A stretch of 64,000 bases of DNA, from positions 1,362,001 to 1,426,000 of the forward strand of contig NC_045148.1 in the NCBI RefSeq assembly GCF_008831285.2, given 5' to 3'. Each line of letters begins with the position of its first letter. Position 1 is the stretch's first letter. The DNA is from Nymphaea colorata (taxonomy: Eukaryota > Streptophyta > Magnoliopsida > Nymphaeales > Nymphaeaceae). This document shows, piece after piece, positions 10,330 to 23,974 of this stretch. Made by a program: the position numbers and the translations under genes. The notes beneath the pieces are model-generated. The model did no database searches, was not told where the DNA came from, and worked only from the letters and a program-made list of their open reading frames with translations.

Positions 10330-12575
10330 CGATTTCTTTTTTGTTGGCTGTATATATTTAATGGTTGAATAAAAGGCTAGGAGGCCTTTTCCCCTCGCAG
10401 GGTTGTTGCGGCAAAAGATTCACCCTCCACCTGTGTGACATTGTTTTTTTATAAAAATTTGTAACTATTTCCTATGTAATTTTAAATTTTTTGAATTCCT
10501 GAAATTTCCCAAGAAAAACTAGCCCTCTGATTAACACCCAAGAAAGAGTTACCAATGAAAACTGACAATCACATTGTGTCCATGCTTCTCTATCTATTGC
10601 ATATCCTCATTTCAACAGTCCATTAACATAATATCTCCATCTATACGTTATACTAATTTGGCACTGTTTTTGCACATAACTGTCTTGGTGCTTTACACAG
10701 ATGCATAATTTGTCCACCAGTAAGGGATTTGACATGGTTCAATACTTTCGGTCTGATCGCACATCAGGCTGACCATGTAGGTATCTTGATGAAAGCGCCT
10801 GACAACATATATAGAAAGGTGATATCTCCTTTCATTCACTGGTGTAAATATGACAAATTGCTACCATCTTGGAGAGGTTATGGTTAGCACAGTGTCTTAT
10901 GAAGGTTTGTGCTAGCGACTCTAAACTCCCTTACTCATAACTCCTTGACCACTATCGTGTACCAGGTCGACGGCTCACAGTTTGATACTTCCCAATTATA
11001 AACCCAAAAAAGGACCTACATTCTACAATTTAGTGGCCCATTTGGGTCCAGATTTTGTTCAAAATGAGCCTAAAAGAAAATCAACTACAGACATCCTAAT
11101 TGTATGCAAAGCAGACAAAGTGCACAAGACAACAGGACAAAGACTATAAGTCCTCCAAGACTCCAATTCACCCACTAAAATCAATTTCTTGAACATGAGA
11201 ATAGAATTCAAGCAAAATGCTGGAACAGCATAGTGTTCCTGGCATAATGACTAGAGTAACATAGGATTCATGAAGCATAGAACCTTAGCATCAAGTGTGC
11301 TCATTTACATGAGTTCCATTCTATGCAAATACTAATACCCTATATTACCAGATTCTGAAATTTTTGAGTGCTACTAAAAAAGAAAAAGCTACCCAATAAT
11401 TTACTTATTAGTTGCTGAGCGGACCCTGCGTGAACCGAGCTATACTAACATTTTAAACTCAGGATATCTCAATAACATAATGGGCAAATTTTACATCTAC
11501 AGAATGTCAAACAACAAATCATCAATGCCTAAAATAGTAAAAGGATGAATAACAAAATGTTTAGGGCCCACAGAGAAGCTGAAAAGAATTTGCTGATCTT
11601 ATTAGACCTGAAAGGTAGCAAAACTTTCAATCACAAATTCACAATACTAAGATCCCCATTCTACAGCAACTCAGATTTCATAAAATTTCAATCTCTAAAC
11701 AACAGACAACATGTGAGTCACTGTATCATATTCCTGAAATGACCTGATATTGGTCAAAACTCTTTTATATAGCACTATTCTGACAACATGGATGTCGTTT
11801 CAGAAAAAGATGGTAGAGGTACCAATAGTTCATGATCTGTTCGACCGCTCCTCCTGCTCTTGCTCTTAAACCTACAAAAAAGCGAGGGACCAAAAAATCA
11901 TCACAGTCGAAGACAAAACATAAAATTTATTTCCTTCTCAAAAGCGAAGTTTAAAAAGTGTGTTTTAACTTTCAAGTTTATTATGTCAAAATTATTAGTC
12001 AGAAAAAGCAGGAATTCCAAGTAATGCAAGAAAGTATCTGCAATTTTCATTATTTGCGTTTCGTGATTCACAATTATATATTAACTGAAAAGTTTCGATA
12101 GAAGATGCTTATCAATCTTCTCACATGAAAGTTTTTTTTCTTTCAAGTTTTCAAGATTGGCTATGTATTTAAAGGTCCCAAAAGTCTACGGGGAAAACCA
12201 AGAAGAGCCAAAAGTATAGCAACCAAAAAATACATAAGCAAGCCTCGTATACAAAGGCCTCAATCAGGCCAACGTTGATTGCAAGATGTCAAGATGCCAT
12301 CCATCTGAATTATCAAAGGGAAGCAGCTACAGTTCCGTCCACGTAAATAACGAGTTTAGCAAATCAATGCATATCGAAATAGGGAAAGAAATGGGACTAC
12401 TAGAGCAAACTCTAGACTTGCATGGAGGCCCTCGGCATGTAGCTACAAGATCATGTGCATCATGTCTACTTCACAAAAGAGAAGATTCTGGCCACTATTT
12501 CGAGACAGAAGAATTCATAAGAACAACATCTTACCAACAGATTTCGGCACTTTGCTCCTAGATGAAACACATTTT
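10330..12575. other. Non-coding stretch missing from unit B
   Basis: AT-rich DNA without recognisable genes. It is present only in unit A; in unit B the flanks join at about 28048. No terminal repeats or target duplication were seen, so a deletion in unit B is more likely than an insertion here. Confidence 0.5.
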
Positions 12576-12778
12576 CTGGTCAACAGTGCAACGTCCGAAA
12601 GAAAGCATTTTCATTTCAGGTTCGCTCCTAATTCTGTATATACGACTACGAACTGCAAAGCCACTATAGAGGTTCAGTTAGCAGTCGTTCCGACGCTACG
12701 CTCGAGCTTCACTTGATGCATGTCACCACTTGCCTACTTTCACGGCTCTCATCATAAAAAAGAGAATTGTATCCTACA

Positions 12779-12898
<120 letters not shown>

Positions 12899-13352
12899 CA
12901 ATAAGAACAATAGTAAAAATAATTTTTTTAAATTGTGTTGTTGGTAGATTAATCTGGTTAACTAGTTTGATGACATACTAGTTAACCAGAAAATCTAGCG
13001 TTTTTACGAAGTTCAAGTAGAAAAAAAAAGCTTCTCTTCCTATATGTTTTCTTGAACTACTATTTACTACGCTTGATAACGCTATGCTTATTTCTAAATG
13101 ATGGTTTCACTCTGAAAATTGGGTTTTTATAGAAAATTGGAAAGGGCCACTCAAAACATTTTTTTTATGAATAACCTAAACGAAATCGGGTTTTTGGCTC
13201 TCGTTTACAAAAATTAGATTTGGGTAAATTGAATTTTCGTCGAGATGACACCCAAATACTCTAAAAACCATAGCGCAATGTAGTAAAAAGCTTTGCCCAA
13301 GTTTGATTTTGGGCTAACATCCATCACTCAAACACACATCAAACTTGTTTTG

Positions 13353-14045
13353 TGTTATAGTTGTTTTCCCCAAAAAGGATGCTTCAACAACAACTAGTAT
13401 GATAGTCAGACATGCACAAAACTGCTGAAAATAGGAATCACAGGGTTGCAAACAATAAGATCGAGTTTCCAATACTAATGTTGTAGCAATATATATCAAA
13501 ATATATGCTAAATAATGCACAAAATAAGATACACCAATTTACGTGGAAAAACCCCCAATAATAGGGTAAAAACCACGGGCAAGAGAAACTTTCTATATAT
13601 CAAGAAATGGAGTTAAATACACCAGCAGCAATATCCCTATTGTTTAAAGAAAAACAGTGAACTCAAGAGAACAATAACTCTCTTTTATATGAATGAAAGA
13701 AAGAGCCTTAAAGATTCAAGAAAGAAATCACCCACTGAAGACTTCCTTCATTTTCTCTTTCTTCTTTGTCTTTCCTCTCTCTTCCTGGCATGCCGATCAA
13801 CCCACGCACTTTGCTGTTATTTCTCCTTCTTCTCTTCCTTGCCTTCCTCTTCCCCTTCTCTTCTTGTTGTGTGCAGCCACAAAAGGGAAGCCTTCTTTTC
13901 TTTTCCCCAAAAGAAAAACCCGATAGAGAGAGAGGGACGTGAGAGAGATTGGGGGCACCATTGGGTGCCCTCCCCTTTTCCTCCGCCCGTCACTCAAGTG
14001 ACGGGTCGGGTCGGGTCCTCTCTTGAGGCTGGACCTGACCCAACA
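13353..14045 (-). repeat. 3' LTR of Copia element 1
   Basis: 693 bp, against 718 bp for the partner at 20475-21192; one 21-base indel lies near 13392. The plus-strand open frames in this LTR are chance. Confidence 0.93.
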
Positions 14046-14097
14046 AACTCTCCCTCCAGCCTTAAGAGAGGGATCATACCTACAAAATGAACAAAAA

Positions 14098-15230
14098 TTA
14101 ATATATTGCCTTAAAGGCAGTCATCCCAACTAAGTCTCTATACATGTCATGTTTTTCTTTAGGTAGAGACTTCGTTATCATATCTGCAGGATTCTTCTCT
14201 GTATGTATCTTCTCTAATTGAATCAGTTTTTGCTCAAGCACATCACAAATCCAATGATATCTAACATCAATGTGCTTGGTCCCTGAGTGAAAAACTGAAT
14301 TCTTCGTCAAGTGTATAGCACTTTGGCTATTACAATGCAACACATAGGTCTTCTGGCTAAGACCTATATCATGAAGAAAAGTCTTTATCCACAACAACTC
14401 TTTACAAGCTTCAGTTGCTGCAATATATTATGCTTCTGTAGTGAAAAGAGCAACACACTACTGCAATCTAGACTACCATGATACTGCTCCCCTATAAAAG
14501 TAAAAACATAACCAGAAAGAGACATTCTAGAGTTCAAGTCACATATCATGTCTGCATCAACAAATCCTTATATCTCTAGATTAGATTCACCAAAACACAA
14601 GCAGTAATTGGAAGTATGTTTATGATACCTTAGGATCCATTTCACTGCTGCCCAATGCTCCTTACCTGAATTTGATAAGAACCTGCTAATTACACCAACT
14701 GTACAAGCCAAGTCTGAATGTGTACAAACCATAGCATACATGAGACTCCCTATATCAGAGGCATATGGAACGTTCTCTATTCTTTCTTTCTCATTTGTTG
14801 ATGATGGACTTTGTTCATTTCCAAATTTAAAATGTACTGCTAAAGGTGTACTTACTGTTTAGGCATCTTTCATGTTGAACTTGCTAAGCACCTTCTCAAT
14901 ATATTTCTCTTGTGATAACCACAACTTCTTGGTCTTCCTATCACGAACAATCCTCATGCTTAATAATTGTTGTGCTGACCCCAAGTCATTCATATCAAAG
15001 AACTTGCCTATGTCCTTCTTCAATTGGCTAATCAATTGACTGCCTTGTCCAACAATAAGCATGTCATCTATATATAACAACAAGATAATAAAGTTACCTG
15101 ATGAAAACTCTTTGATGTTGATACAATGATCTACGGCTGACCTGCGATATTTTTGATTTATCATAAATGCATCAAATTTCTTGTACCATTGTCTAGGTGT
15201 TTGTTTAAGTACATACAAGCTCTTCTTCAA
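14098..15230 (-). pseudogene. Copia element 1: RT C-terminus and RNase H
   Basis: Downstream half of pol. The RT part (15230-14859) shows KSLYVLKQTPRQWYKKFD, then the intact catalytic block LLYIDDMLIVG. RNase H follows in pieces with FVDADMICDLNSRMS, then LHCNSQSAIHL and GTKHIDVRYHWICD at 14397-14098, ending with a stop 53 bases from the LTR. Stops interrupt the middle (near 14857 and 14400-14440). The expected start of this domain is at 17625, beyond the solo LTR. Confidence 0.9.
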
Positions 15231-15241
15231 CTTACAGACCT

Positions 15242-17619
15242 TGTAAGACCCATGTTTTCTTTAAAACTGCCAAGTTTATCAAGTGGAGACAAATGTGGAA
15301 AAAGATGGAGATAAGAGCTGATCTAATCACATTTAATGACAACTAACCATTCATTAACGGCTTTCTTAGAAGAAAGGACTCAACGATAGAAAGAGAGAGA
15401 GAACGTAATGTCCTTCTTCTTGCTCTTTTGTTGGAGTAGAGGTTCGTGGCTGCTGGAAAGGAACCAGAAGCAGAAATTGCCAAGATTTTCAGAGGTATGG
15501 GATTTTTCAGTTAAGGATGGGACATGTAGTCTTGTTATTTTCTACTTGATTTCTGTTTTCTGTGGATAGATATAGTCATATGCATGTTAAAATAGTGAAT
15601 TTCTATATTCATATGCCTAGATTCTTGATGTTTTTATTACTATTCAGTCCGTGAGAAATTGAGGTTTCACTCGACCCTAAAGCAAGTCTCTCTAAGTTAA
15701 GGGCTCTGGTAGAGGATTCAAACCAACGGCAGAGGTAAAACAGAGAGATAATAGTCACATATGGATAAAACGTAATAACTTAGATGCAATGAAAAAGAGG
15801 ACCAATCTAGAACGTCACCGGCAGAGGGCAAGCAGACTCTGCTCGACATACAGTAATCTTAAATCAGCAAACAAATAAGGGAAAAAGGGGAGGAATGACC
15901 TCGTGCTCTATCGACGTGGAGAGCAGTCGCCCAGAAAAACGGGAGGAGAGATGGAAGCGAAGGCTGTTGAGGGCGTTGGTCGGACGATGGACGGCAACTG
16001 CGAGCATTGGTCGGATGGTCAGTGGGCGTGACAGCAGGAGGAGGACAATCTCTCCCTCTGGTCTCGTTTTCTGTGGTGTTGGGTTATTGAAGAACCGGTG
16101 GAACCACCGTCGAACGAAGCAAGGACGCGAGGAAGAAGCTCTCACGCGAGGAGAGAGAAAACGATGCGTAAAATGCAAGAGAAACGAGCGTCGACCGATT
16201 TTATATCAAAGATGAAAAATTACAAAGCGGGTCCACCTTATTATCAAAATTTTCGAAAAAGCTGTTATAATGTTTAAGCGTTCACGCCGCAACGTTTTTG
16301 CTGAAAACCTCTTCAAAAAGAGGCTTGGGAAAGTGATTTTCAGCAAAAACCATGCATTTAATAAGAAATCACGTTTTCGTCCCCTCTAAGTTCTTAAAAA
16401 TTACCAAAAGGGGGTTTTATAAATTAAGAATGAAAAGTTATGTGTTATTGCTCTTTGATGCTCCTAATTGTGTTTAAAATTTTAGAAAGATGGTTCTGAA
16501 ATCAATTTCGAAAAGTTGAAGAGGAAAGTCACGTTTTAAGAATTCAAAGTATAAATTCTCTTGCTTTTGAATGATTATTTTATTTGAGAATTCTTGGCGT
16601 GATGATCTGTATGTTGTTTTTTCCATTCGACTGTGTTTTGTGGCCATTATCAGAAAATGGTTTATTGTTTCTGTCTAAGAAACCAAGCCTAAGGGCGGTT
16701 TCTATGAGAGGTACTAGACAAGGTCTAGTGATGAGAAACCCTTACTTTTGAAATTCGAAGGCGAAACTTGGACTTTGTGCGATGGTTTATGTGAGTGCGA
16801 GCTTTTGTTTTTGCCCAGTGTTTGGTTTTGTCCCGGGAGGGGTGATGCACGAGAATTCTCTTTTGTCGCTCACTCCTTTGTCTGTACTGGAGGGCCCACA
16901 GGGTATTGGGCGGCACAAGGGCCCGGGGTACTGCTGCTGTGTTGGGAGAGAGACATCTCCTAGTCCCTCAAACCGGGTTCCTAGGGGGGCCATGCTGTTG
17001 CAGCGGCGATCTGGGATATCTCAGGATGCTTCACTTCAGGTACCCTCGATCCGTTGGATCGTCTGGTGAAGATATGTTATGTTCTGCCCGTGAGTGCCCA
17101 TGGGGATTTCTGTTGCTCGACACGATGACCATGACATTGTCAGAGAACCACGGTTGGAAGCCTACGAAATTTTGGAGGTTGTGCACACCTCGGTTTTGTT
17201 TATGTTAATGAGTCGTAACTATAATATGTGTTAAGATTTGGAGACTTATGGTTGTGAATCATAAGGTCCTTATATGGATTTGTTTTACGAAATCAAATAT
17301 TATGTTGTTGGGCATGTTCCATTCGTGGCTGGATTTTTCCATACTCAGAGGAATTCTGACCCTTCTTTCTATATCTACAGGTAGTCCTTGATAGTTTTTG
17401 GCTTTGGAGCATCGACCTCAGTCTTGTGATGGACGGGCATTGGCATTCTGGGCACTGCGTTGGTTTTGGAGATTTGTGGTTATTTTTTTTGGGTCCAAGT
17501 ATTTTATTATTGAAATAAAACAATGTCTTATGTTATGGTCATGACTCAATATTGCTTCCGCAATTATTTTTAATAAAGAAAGAAGAAAATTTTTGGTGTC
17601 AAAAAATTGGGTCGTGACA
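15242..17619. mobile_element. Solo LTR, 2378 bp, nested in Copia element 1 (TSD GACCT)
   Basis: Begins TGTAAGACCC and ends GGGTCGTGACA, an 11-base imperfect inverted repeat with TG...CA edges. GACCT at 15237-15241 and 17620-17624 is a perfect 5-bp target duplication; removing the insert and one copy restores the RT reading YKVCKLKKSLY. No primer site, polypurine tract or pol exists inside, so this is a lone LTR left by recombination. AATAAA signals near 17514 and 17573 suggest plus orientation. Such long LTRs fit several Ty3/Gypsy lineages or SIRE-type Copia; I cannot decide. Confidence 0.92.
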
Positions 17620-17624
17620 GACCT

Positions 17625-20429
17625 TGTATTTCTTTCTAGCAATCACAAAACTTTCTGGTTGTGTCATGTAGATTTCTTCCTCTAGATCTCCATGAAAAAA
17701 AGCAGTTTTTAGATCTAACTGCTTCAACTCTAAGTCTAGATATGTCACCAAACCAAGTATTACCCTGATAGATGACATTTTAACCACATGAGAAAAAAAA
17801 ATTATCAAAATCAATACCTATTTCATGCTTGAAAACTTTCACCACTAACCGAGCTTTGTATCTCAACTTGCATTGACCTTCATTTTTAAGTTTGTAGACC
17901 CACTTGTTCAACAACACTTTCTTACCTTTTGGCATCTCTACCAAATCAAAAGTGTGAATCTTATATGTATAATTTATCTCTTACTGCATAACTTGAACTC
18001 ATTCATCTTTATGCACATCATCTAACACCTCTGCATGGCATTTTGGCTCCCCACTATTTGTAAATATAATATATTCATCAGTAAAATATCTAGTAGATGG
18101 TATATGTGTTCTTTTACTTCTTCCCAATTGTTCCTCAATTGAATCTGAATGAGGAGGAAGTTCCCCCTCCAACTCATGCTCATGATCAGTTTGAGTATCC
18201 AAATGGTTGCCATCTATATATTGCTCATCTGCCATGCTTAGATAAAAGCTCTTCAGGTTCTACATAGGTTGGCTCATGAACACCACTATCATTCACATTT
18301 GACTTTATGTTACCCATGATATTTTCAATCGTCTGATCCTCTTTGAAGACAACATCACGTCTCTAGTTGATTTTGTCATTCTTTGAATCTCATAACCTGT
18401 AACCAAATTCATGATCTGCATAACCAAGAAATATTAGAAGAATAGATTTATGATCTAATTTGGTTCTATGTTCTTTTCGTACATGCATAAAAGCTTTGCA
18501 ACCAAAAACTCTGATGTGATCATACTTAACCTCTTCATCTGACCAAACTTTCTGTGGAATATCTCCATTTAGAGGCACTGAAAGAGACATGTTTATTAAA
18601 TAAACTGCAGTACACATTGCCTCTGCCCAAAAATACTTAGACAACTTAGGGCTAAACAGCAAACTTCTAACTCTCTCAATTATAGTTCTATTCATCCTTC
18701 TACAACTTCATTATGCTGTGGAGTATAGGAAATTGTCTGTTCATGTCTAATACATTGCTTTAGACAATAATCTCATAAAGAACATGTTATGTACTTACCA
18801 CCATTATCTGTACGCAGTCTCTTCATCTTCTTACCAGTCTCGCGCTCAACCGCTTTATGAAAAGTCATGAAGATACTACTTACTTAACTTTTGTTTTTCA
18901 TTGTAAAGGCTCATACCTTCCTAGATGCATCATCAATAAATGTAATAAAATATGATGTTTCACCTTTAGATGTCACATTTATAGGTCCATATACATTTGA
19001 ATAAAGTATATTTACTACATTTTTAGTTTTGAAGAGCGAGACTCTATGCAACTTACCAACCAAACAATGATCATAAGGAGATAATTGTGCACCATCTGCC
19101 TTTGGTGACAAATTCTTCTTCGTGAGCAAATCGATTTATCTTTGACTCATGTGACCTAACCTCTTGTGCTACAAATCTGACACCAGTACCTGCATGTACC
19201 TCCACACTACTGATTCGAGACTTCATCCCATACAAAGAACCAAATTTGCAAACTCTATCCAACACTAGTGCCCTCTTTGTCAATTTTCAACCAGTCTGAC
19301 TGAACAAAGTACAATATCCATCTTCACTTAGTTTTCCTACAGAAATCAAATTCATTCTAAGATCTTGAATATGTCTTACATCACGCAAAGTCAACTTGCA
19401 TCACGTGTTTGTCTCAATGCAAACATCTCATATCCCAACAATCTTTGAAGTGTCACTGTTGCCCATGTAAACTACTCCAAGATCACCCGCTCTGTAGGAT
19501 AATAACAACTTTCTACATGGTGTGGTATGATATGAAGCCTTAGTATCTAAAATCCGTATAGAATCACCATTCTGAACTGTAAGACAATCATTTTCTTCAG
19601 ATAAAAATAATACTATCTCATCATCTGAAGCAACTGCAGTGTACTCTTTTGGCTTCACATTCTCTTGACTCTTCTTTTTCTATTCTTTTTCTTCTTTCCA
19701 TTTCCTACAATCAATCGTCTTATGACCTAGAATACTACAGTGAAAGCATTTACCTATCATCGTGGGCCTTGATTTAGACTTACATTTTGATCTGTCCTAC
19801 CATTTGTTACGGCTTTTTTGTATGTCGCTATCTCTCATCACTAGCACTTGTGAGCTACTAGTACCAAGAGACTTTCTCCTTGTTTCTTCATTTAGAATGC
19901 TACTGATTACATGCTTGATCGTAAGCACACCATCTGGAGCGGAGTTGCTCAAAGAAATAACTAAAGTCTCTCAACTGTCGAGAAAAGAACTGATCAATAA
20001 GAGTGTCTGTAACTTATCATCTAATATCATTTTCATAGTTGACAACTGATTGATTATGCTCTGCACTTCATTCAAATGCTTTGACATAGGTTTTCCTTCT
20101 CTAAGTTTCAGATTTACCAATTGTCTAATCAAGAAAGCCTTGTTCCCAGTTGTTTTCATCTTGTAAAGATCATGCAATTTCTACCATAACGACTTTGTGC
20201 TCGTCTCTGTGGATACCAAATGAAAAACACAATCATCTAACCATTGTTTGATGGTGCCAATGGTTTTCCTGTCCAATAAGTTCCTTTTTTCATCTGTCAT
20301 ATTCGCTGGCTTCTGGTTCTCAATGGGTGCATATAGGTCTTTACAATACAACAAATCTTTCATTTTCGCTTTTCATATGGTCCAATTGTTTCCATTTACA
20401 GAGATCATTCTAGTGGGAGTCGACTCCAT
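17625..20429 (-). pseudogene. Copia element 1: gag, protease, integrase, RT N-terminus
   Basis: Reads leftward from an ATG at about 20429. Gag at 20429-19970 includes LLYCKDLYAPIENQ and LIRQLVNLKLREGK, with TGA and TAG codons replacing Trp-type positions. A single zinc knuckle CFHCSILGHKTIDC follows near 19740. The protease has LDTKASYHTT, where the catalytic D-S/T-G-A has become D-T-K-A. The integrase has YSNVYGPI in place of the usual YSDV, losing the first catalytic Asp, then KYFWAEAMCTAVYLINMS at 18695-18390. The RT starts with LDLKTAFFHGDLEEEIYM near 17715. Many frameshifts: a dead polyprotein. Confidence 0.9.
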
Positions 20430-20474
20430 CCTTCAATGAGAATGCACACAACCAATCTGGCTCTGATACCACTT

Positions 20475-21192
20475 TGTTATAGTCGTTTTTCTCAAAAAGA
20501 ACGCTTCAACAACAATAAAATAGGTCAAACCAACCAATATGATAATCGAACATGCACAAAACTGCTGAAAATAGGAATCACAGGGCTGTGAGCATAAGAT
20601 CGTGTCTCCAATACCAATGTTGCAGCAATGTATATCAAAATATATGCTAAATAATGCAGAAAATAAGATACACCAATTTATGTGAAAAAACCCCCAATAA
20701 TGAAGAAAAAAAACCATGGGTAAGAGAGACTTTCTATATATCAAGAAAGTGAGTTAAATACACTAGCAGCAATATTGCTACTGTTTTAAGAAAAACGGTG
20801 AATTCAAGAGAACAATAACACTCTTTTATATGAATGAAAGAAAGAGCCCCAAAGATTCAAGAAAGAAATCATCAAATGAAGACTCCCTTCATTTTCTCTT
20901 GCTTCTTTGTCTTTCCTCTCTCTTCTTGGCATGCCGATCAACCCAAGCACCTTGCTGTGATTTCTCTTTCTCCTCTTCCTTGTCTTCGTCTTCCCATTCT
21001 CTTCTTGTTGTGTGCAGCCATAAGAAGGAAGCCCTCTTTTCTTTTCTCCAAAAGAAAAAACCCGATAGAGAGAGAGGGATGTGAGAGAGATTGGGGGCAT
21101 CATCGGGTGCCCTCCCCTTTTCCTCCGCCCGTCACTTAAGTAATGGGTTGGGTCGGGTCGGGTCCTCTCTTGAGGCTGGATCTGACCCAACA
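20475..21192 (-). repeat. 5' LTR of Copia element 1
   Basis: 718 bp; ends next to the initiator-Met primer site at 20459-20471. The right edge GACCCAACA is followed by the target duplication TTTTG. Confidence 0.93.
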
Positions 21193-21197
21193 TTTTG

Positions 21198-22328
21198 GAC
21201 TGAAAGTCTTCTAGGACCATAAAAGTTTATGTACACCTATATTTTGTCTCTAATTTATTTATTGGCGGTCCATCTGAGCCCTAGCCATTTTCTAGAAGGT
21301 CGTGCCCCTCCGATCCCATCACGTTTGTCTTCTTCGGCACAGGGAATCTGCTTCATCTTTTATGCTACAGGAAGATTTTTCCCATTGAAGCTCAAAAAAC
21401 AAACCATTTCAGGTTAGGATCTCGGCAAGCTCAAGTATTATGGAGGTTGGATATGGTTAGATTCAGTTTTGTAAATTAAAATGTTGAATGGGCCGAACTA
21501 AATGAATTTGACCCAAGTTTGTTGGCATGATAATTGTGTAGGGTTCTTCACCCTATCTTACAGTAAAAATGACGACCCAAACGAGTTTAATTTTGCAGAT
21601 GTTTAATAGAAAAACTTATTTAGGAAGAAATGATTAGTGTATGACTTCTCTCGTATTTGAATGTATAGGAAATGTTCTTCACCAACATTTTTTGTTCAAA
21701 ATGAAGAATGTCAGTCAATTAATTTAACAACTTAGTTGAAACAATATCGGTTGAGGTTGGTAAAAGCAACAAAGCAAAGTGGCGTTAAGCAAAACTACCA
21801 TCTTCTTTCTTTTCCTCGGGTTTAGGGTTGCTTTTGAACATAAGTGGTCTTATGGTACACATTTCAACTTAATTGACATGCATGTTATCGTCGGTACTTA
21901 AGAAAAGTAGTACTTATAGAAACTAAACTGAAGACATATCGTCAGCATTACACTTAGATTGACCAGACCAGCTAGAAAGCACTTGCCATTCATTGGTTAT
22001 TAGGGGCATCCCGAAAATGTCCAGGTTACTATACCTCTTGGGGCTCAATGAAATAAAATGAAATGTTAAACTTGTCATGAGACGAGGTTTAGGCCTCAGA
22101 GATGCTGAAGTGTAAGCTTCAAGATCAATGTAATGAACTGTATAAAAATAATGATGAAATAAAAAAACCAAACTAAGCCAATTTTTATAATTTTACAATA
22201 TAAAAAATTTTGAGACTCTTGTTGAAAAAACTGTTACATGTTTCACAAGACAATTTTGGTACTTAGGGTATTTTGGGACATAACTGATTCATATTTGACA
22301 GATTTGACTTTTTTACCTGAGTTATTGA
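21198..22328. other. No gene seen
   Basis: AT-rich stretch between Copia element 1 and repeat copy B. No recognised coding or transposon sequence. Confidence 0.5.
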
Positions 22329-23489
22329 AAGCACAAAACTTAACTTATGGAGCCAAGTCTTTGGCTTTCACCATGCATTTTCTTGAGCTCACTATAGATA
22401 CATACACATGTTCATCTTCTTAATTTGGTTACCATTGAACAACGAGAATAACTTGTAACTATTTCATAAATGTATGTATCCCGAAAACAAAACTTGTAAC
22501 TATTTTATAAATGCATGTTTCTCAAAAATTGGGGCAGGTTTATAAAATTCTCATGAAATGGTTTCATAAATCTGACTCAATTTTTAGTATTCAAGTTTTA
22601 GGACACATTCAAAGATAGGATAAGTTGTACCTGTGGGGCTGTGTGAGAGAGATTGTTTTTCTTTGTATTTTTTATTTGTAATTGATTCTGGTTCAAAAAG
22701 AAGATGGAACAATGTGTGGCCCCACTAAAGGCAAATTTATTTGTTTATACCAATTATAATGATGGCCAATATAGATAATAAATCTAAGATAAATATTATC
22801 AGTGGCTTATATAACAACAAAATCCCGACTTTTCATCTCTTCTAGTAAAAAAAGGGAACAATTTGTTTCCCCATCAAAGGCAAATCTACAGATACCTAAT
22901 TATCAATTATGAAGACTGCCAAAATAGATAATGAATCTAAAAGATGACTCTAATATTAAAGGAGACAAATAAAATCGTCGGAGGTTCTCCATTTTCATCT
23001 GTTGTAGCACCATTAAGTGCACCTCGCCCATCGATTATTATCAACCACTGGATGATCGACTGCATCACGCCGTCAATCATTCACACTGCTTTCATTCGAC
23101 TAGATCCGATCACACATTTTAAATCCAACGATAGGCTTGTTTAAAAGCTACATTTTTGTAGGCCTGCTACGTATAATTCCCTTGTAAGTACGTGACAATT
23201 TGGAACTCGCATGTGATTGGAGAGATAACAGATGTTGGTGGTGATGGGAGTGTTGAAATACACCGACATCATTGTTGAGTGTAAACCTAGAGCTGCTCGT
23301 GTGCCCCTTCCTTCCCATCTCTCTCTCCCTCTCTTTCACCCAGTTTGCATATGAACCCATTATGCGCAAACACGAAACTGGTTGGTGCAATGTAATGGCA
23401 CCTTCCCTTTTATAATTTCTTTCAGAGTGAGTTGCCTACAACACTCTATGCACGCAGATTTTGGTTGGTGCATCCTCCTCCCACTCTTT
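22329..23489. repeat. Unclassified repeat, copy B
   Basis: Matches 3055-3380, 3801-4690 in the same orientation. It has no MITE; the empty 8-bp site is at 22638-22645. It includes the sequence of the palindrome's left arm but stops at CACTCTTTT (23489), before the arm's inner part, and lacks the right arm. Twenty-three bases later the P450 hairpin starts. Confidence 0.8.
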
Positions 23490-23613
23490 TCCTGATAGCT
23501 CTTTTCTTCGTTATTTGTCACCACGTGAACCGAATGGAAAATTTCCATAATAAATACCAACCTTGTGGTTGGGGCCTCTCCCACAAGCAGTAAGCCAAGG
23601 AAGAACAACATTG

Positions 23614-23805
23614 ATGGCAGCTGCCATGCTCCTTCTTCTGGCTTCTGTAGCTCTGTTCCTCGCATGGGTGGTGGTGAAGACAGTATACTCTGTGTGGTGG
23701 AAGCCAGGCAGTACGCAGAGTTCTTCAAGAGGCAGGGAATCCATGGCTACCCTTACAAACTCCTCGTCGGCAACTCGTGGGAAGAAGCTACTATGTCATG
23801 AGAGA
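23614..23805 (+). pseudogene. CYP72-clan P450 N-terminal exon, left arm
   Basis: Start of a plant cytochrome P450, an ER-anchored heme monooxygenase. From the ATG the frame reads MAAAMLLLLASVALFLAWVV, one membrane anchor, then YSVWWKP. A single-base deletion near 23706 shifts the frame; the next frame continues RQYAEFFKRQGIHGYPYKLL and VGN. The pattern WW.P....FF.RQGI.G.PY..L.G is typical of the CYP72 clan. Only about 64 residues of the usual 500 are present, no heme-binding Cys, no downstream exon. The match of promoter plus first exon suggests a copy of genomic DNA, not of an mRNA. Confidence 0.8.
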
Positions 23806-23974
23806 AGGCCATGGGCTTAGCCGACAAGGAGTTTGTAAGGGTAGCCATGGATTCCTGCCTCTTGAAGAACTCAGCGTACTGCCTGGGCTTCCACCACACA
23901 GAGTATACTATCTTCACCACCACCCACGAGAGGAAGAGAGCTACAGAAGCCAGAAGAAGCACAGCAGCTGCCAT
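23753..23974 (-). pseudogene. CYP72-clan P450 N-terminal exon, right arm
   Basis: Mirror copy of the left-arm exon. It reads MAAAVLLLASVALFLSWVVV, then YSVWWKPRQYAEFFKRQ without the left arm's frameshift, but loses one G in the GGGAATCC stretch, so GIHGYPY is out of frame. The two arms broke at different points, so neither was copied from the other after both were broken. The reading frame runs through the loop to a stop at 23753. Confidence 0.8.

Larger units (their letters stand above)
13353..21192 (-). mobile_element. Complete Copia element 1 (dead, TSD TTTTG)
   Basis: LTR retrotransposon of 7840 bp on the minus strand. LTRs are 13353-14045 (3') and 20475-21192 (5') with TG...CA ends (TGTTGGGTC...ATAACA). 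The flanks TTTTG at 13348-13352 and 21193-21197 are a perfect 5-bp target duplication. The primer site TGGTATCAGAGCC (20459-20471), complementary to initiator Met-tRNA, and the polypurine tract GGAGGGAGAGTT (just right of 14045) are both present. Domain order gag-protease-integrase-RT-RNase H defines Copia. LTRs differ at roughly one base in ten over the part I compared. A 2378-bp solo LTR interrupts the RT. Confidence 0.95.

Noticed and set aside
13689-14090. Plus-strand ORFs in the LTRs of Copia element 1 (also 20830-21139)
   Set aside because: They lie in LTR sequence opposite to the element and are low-complexity Ser/Phe/Lys-rich.
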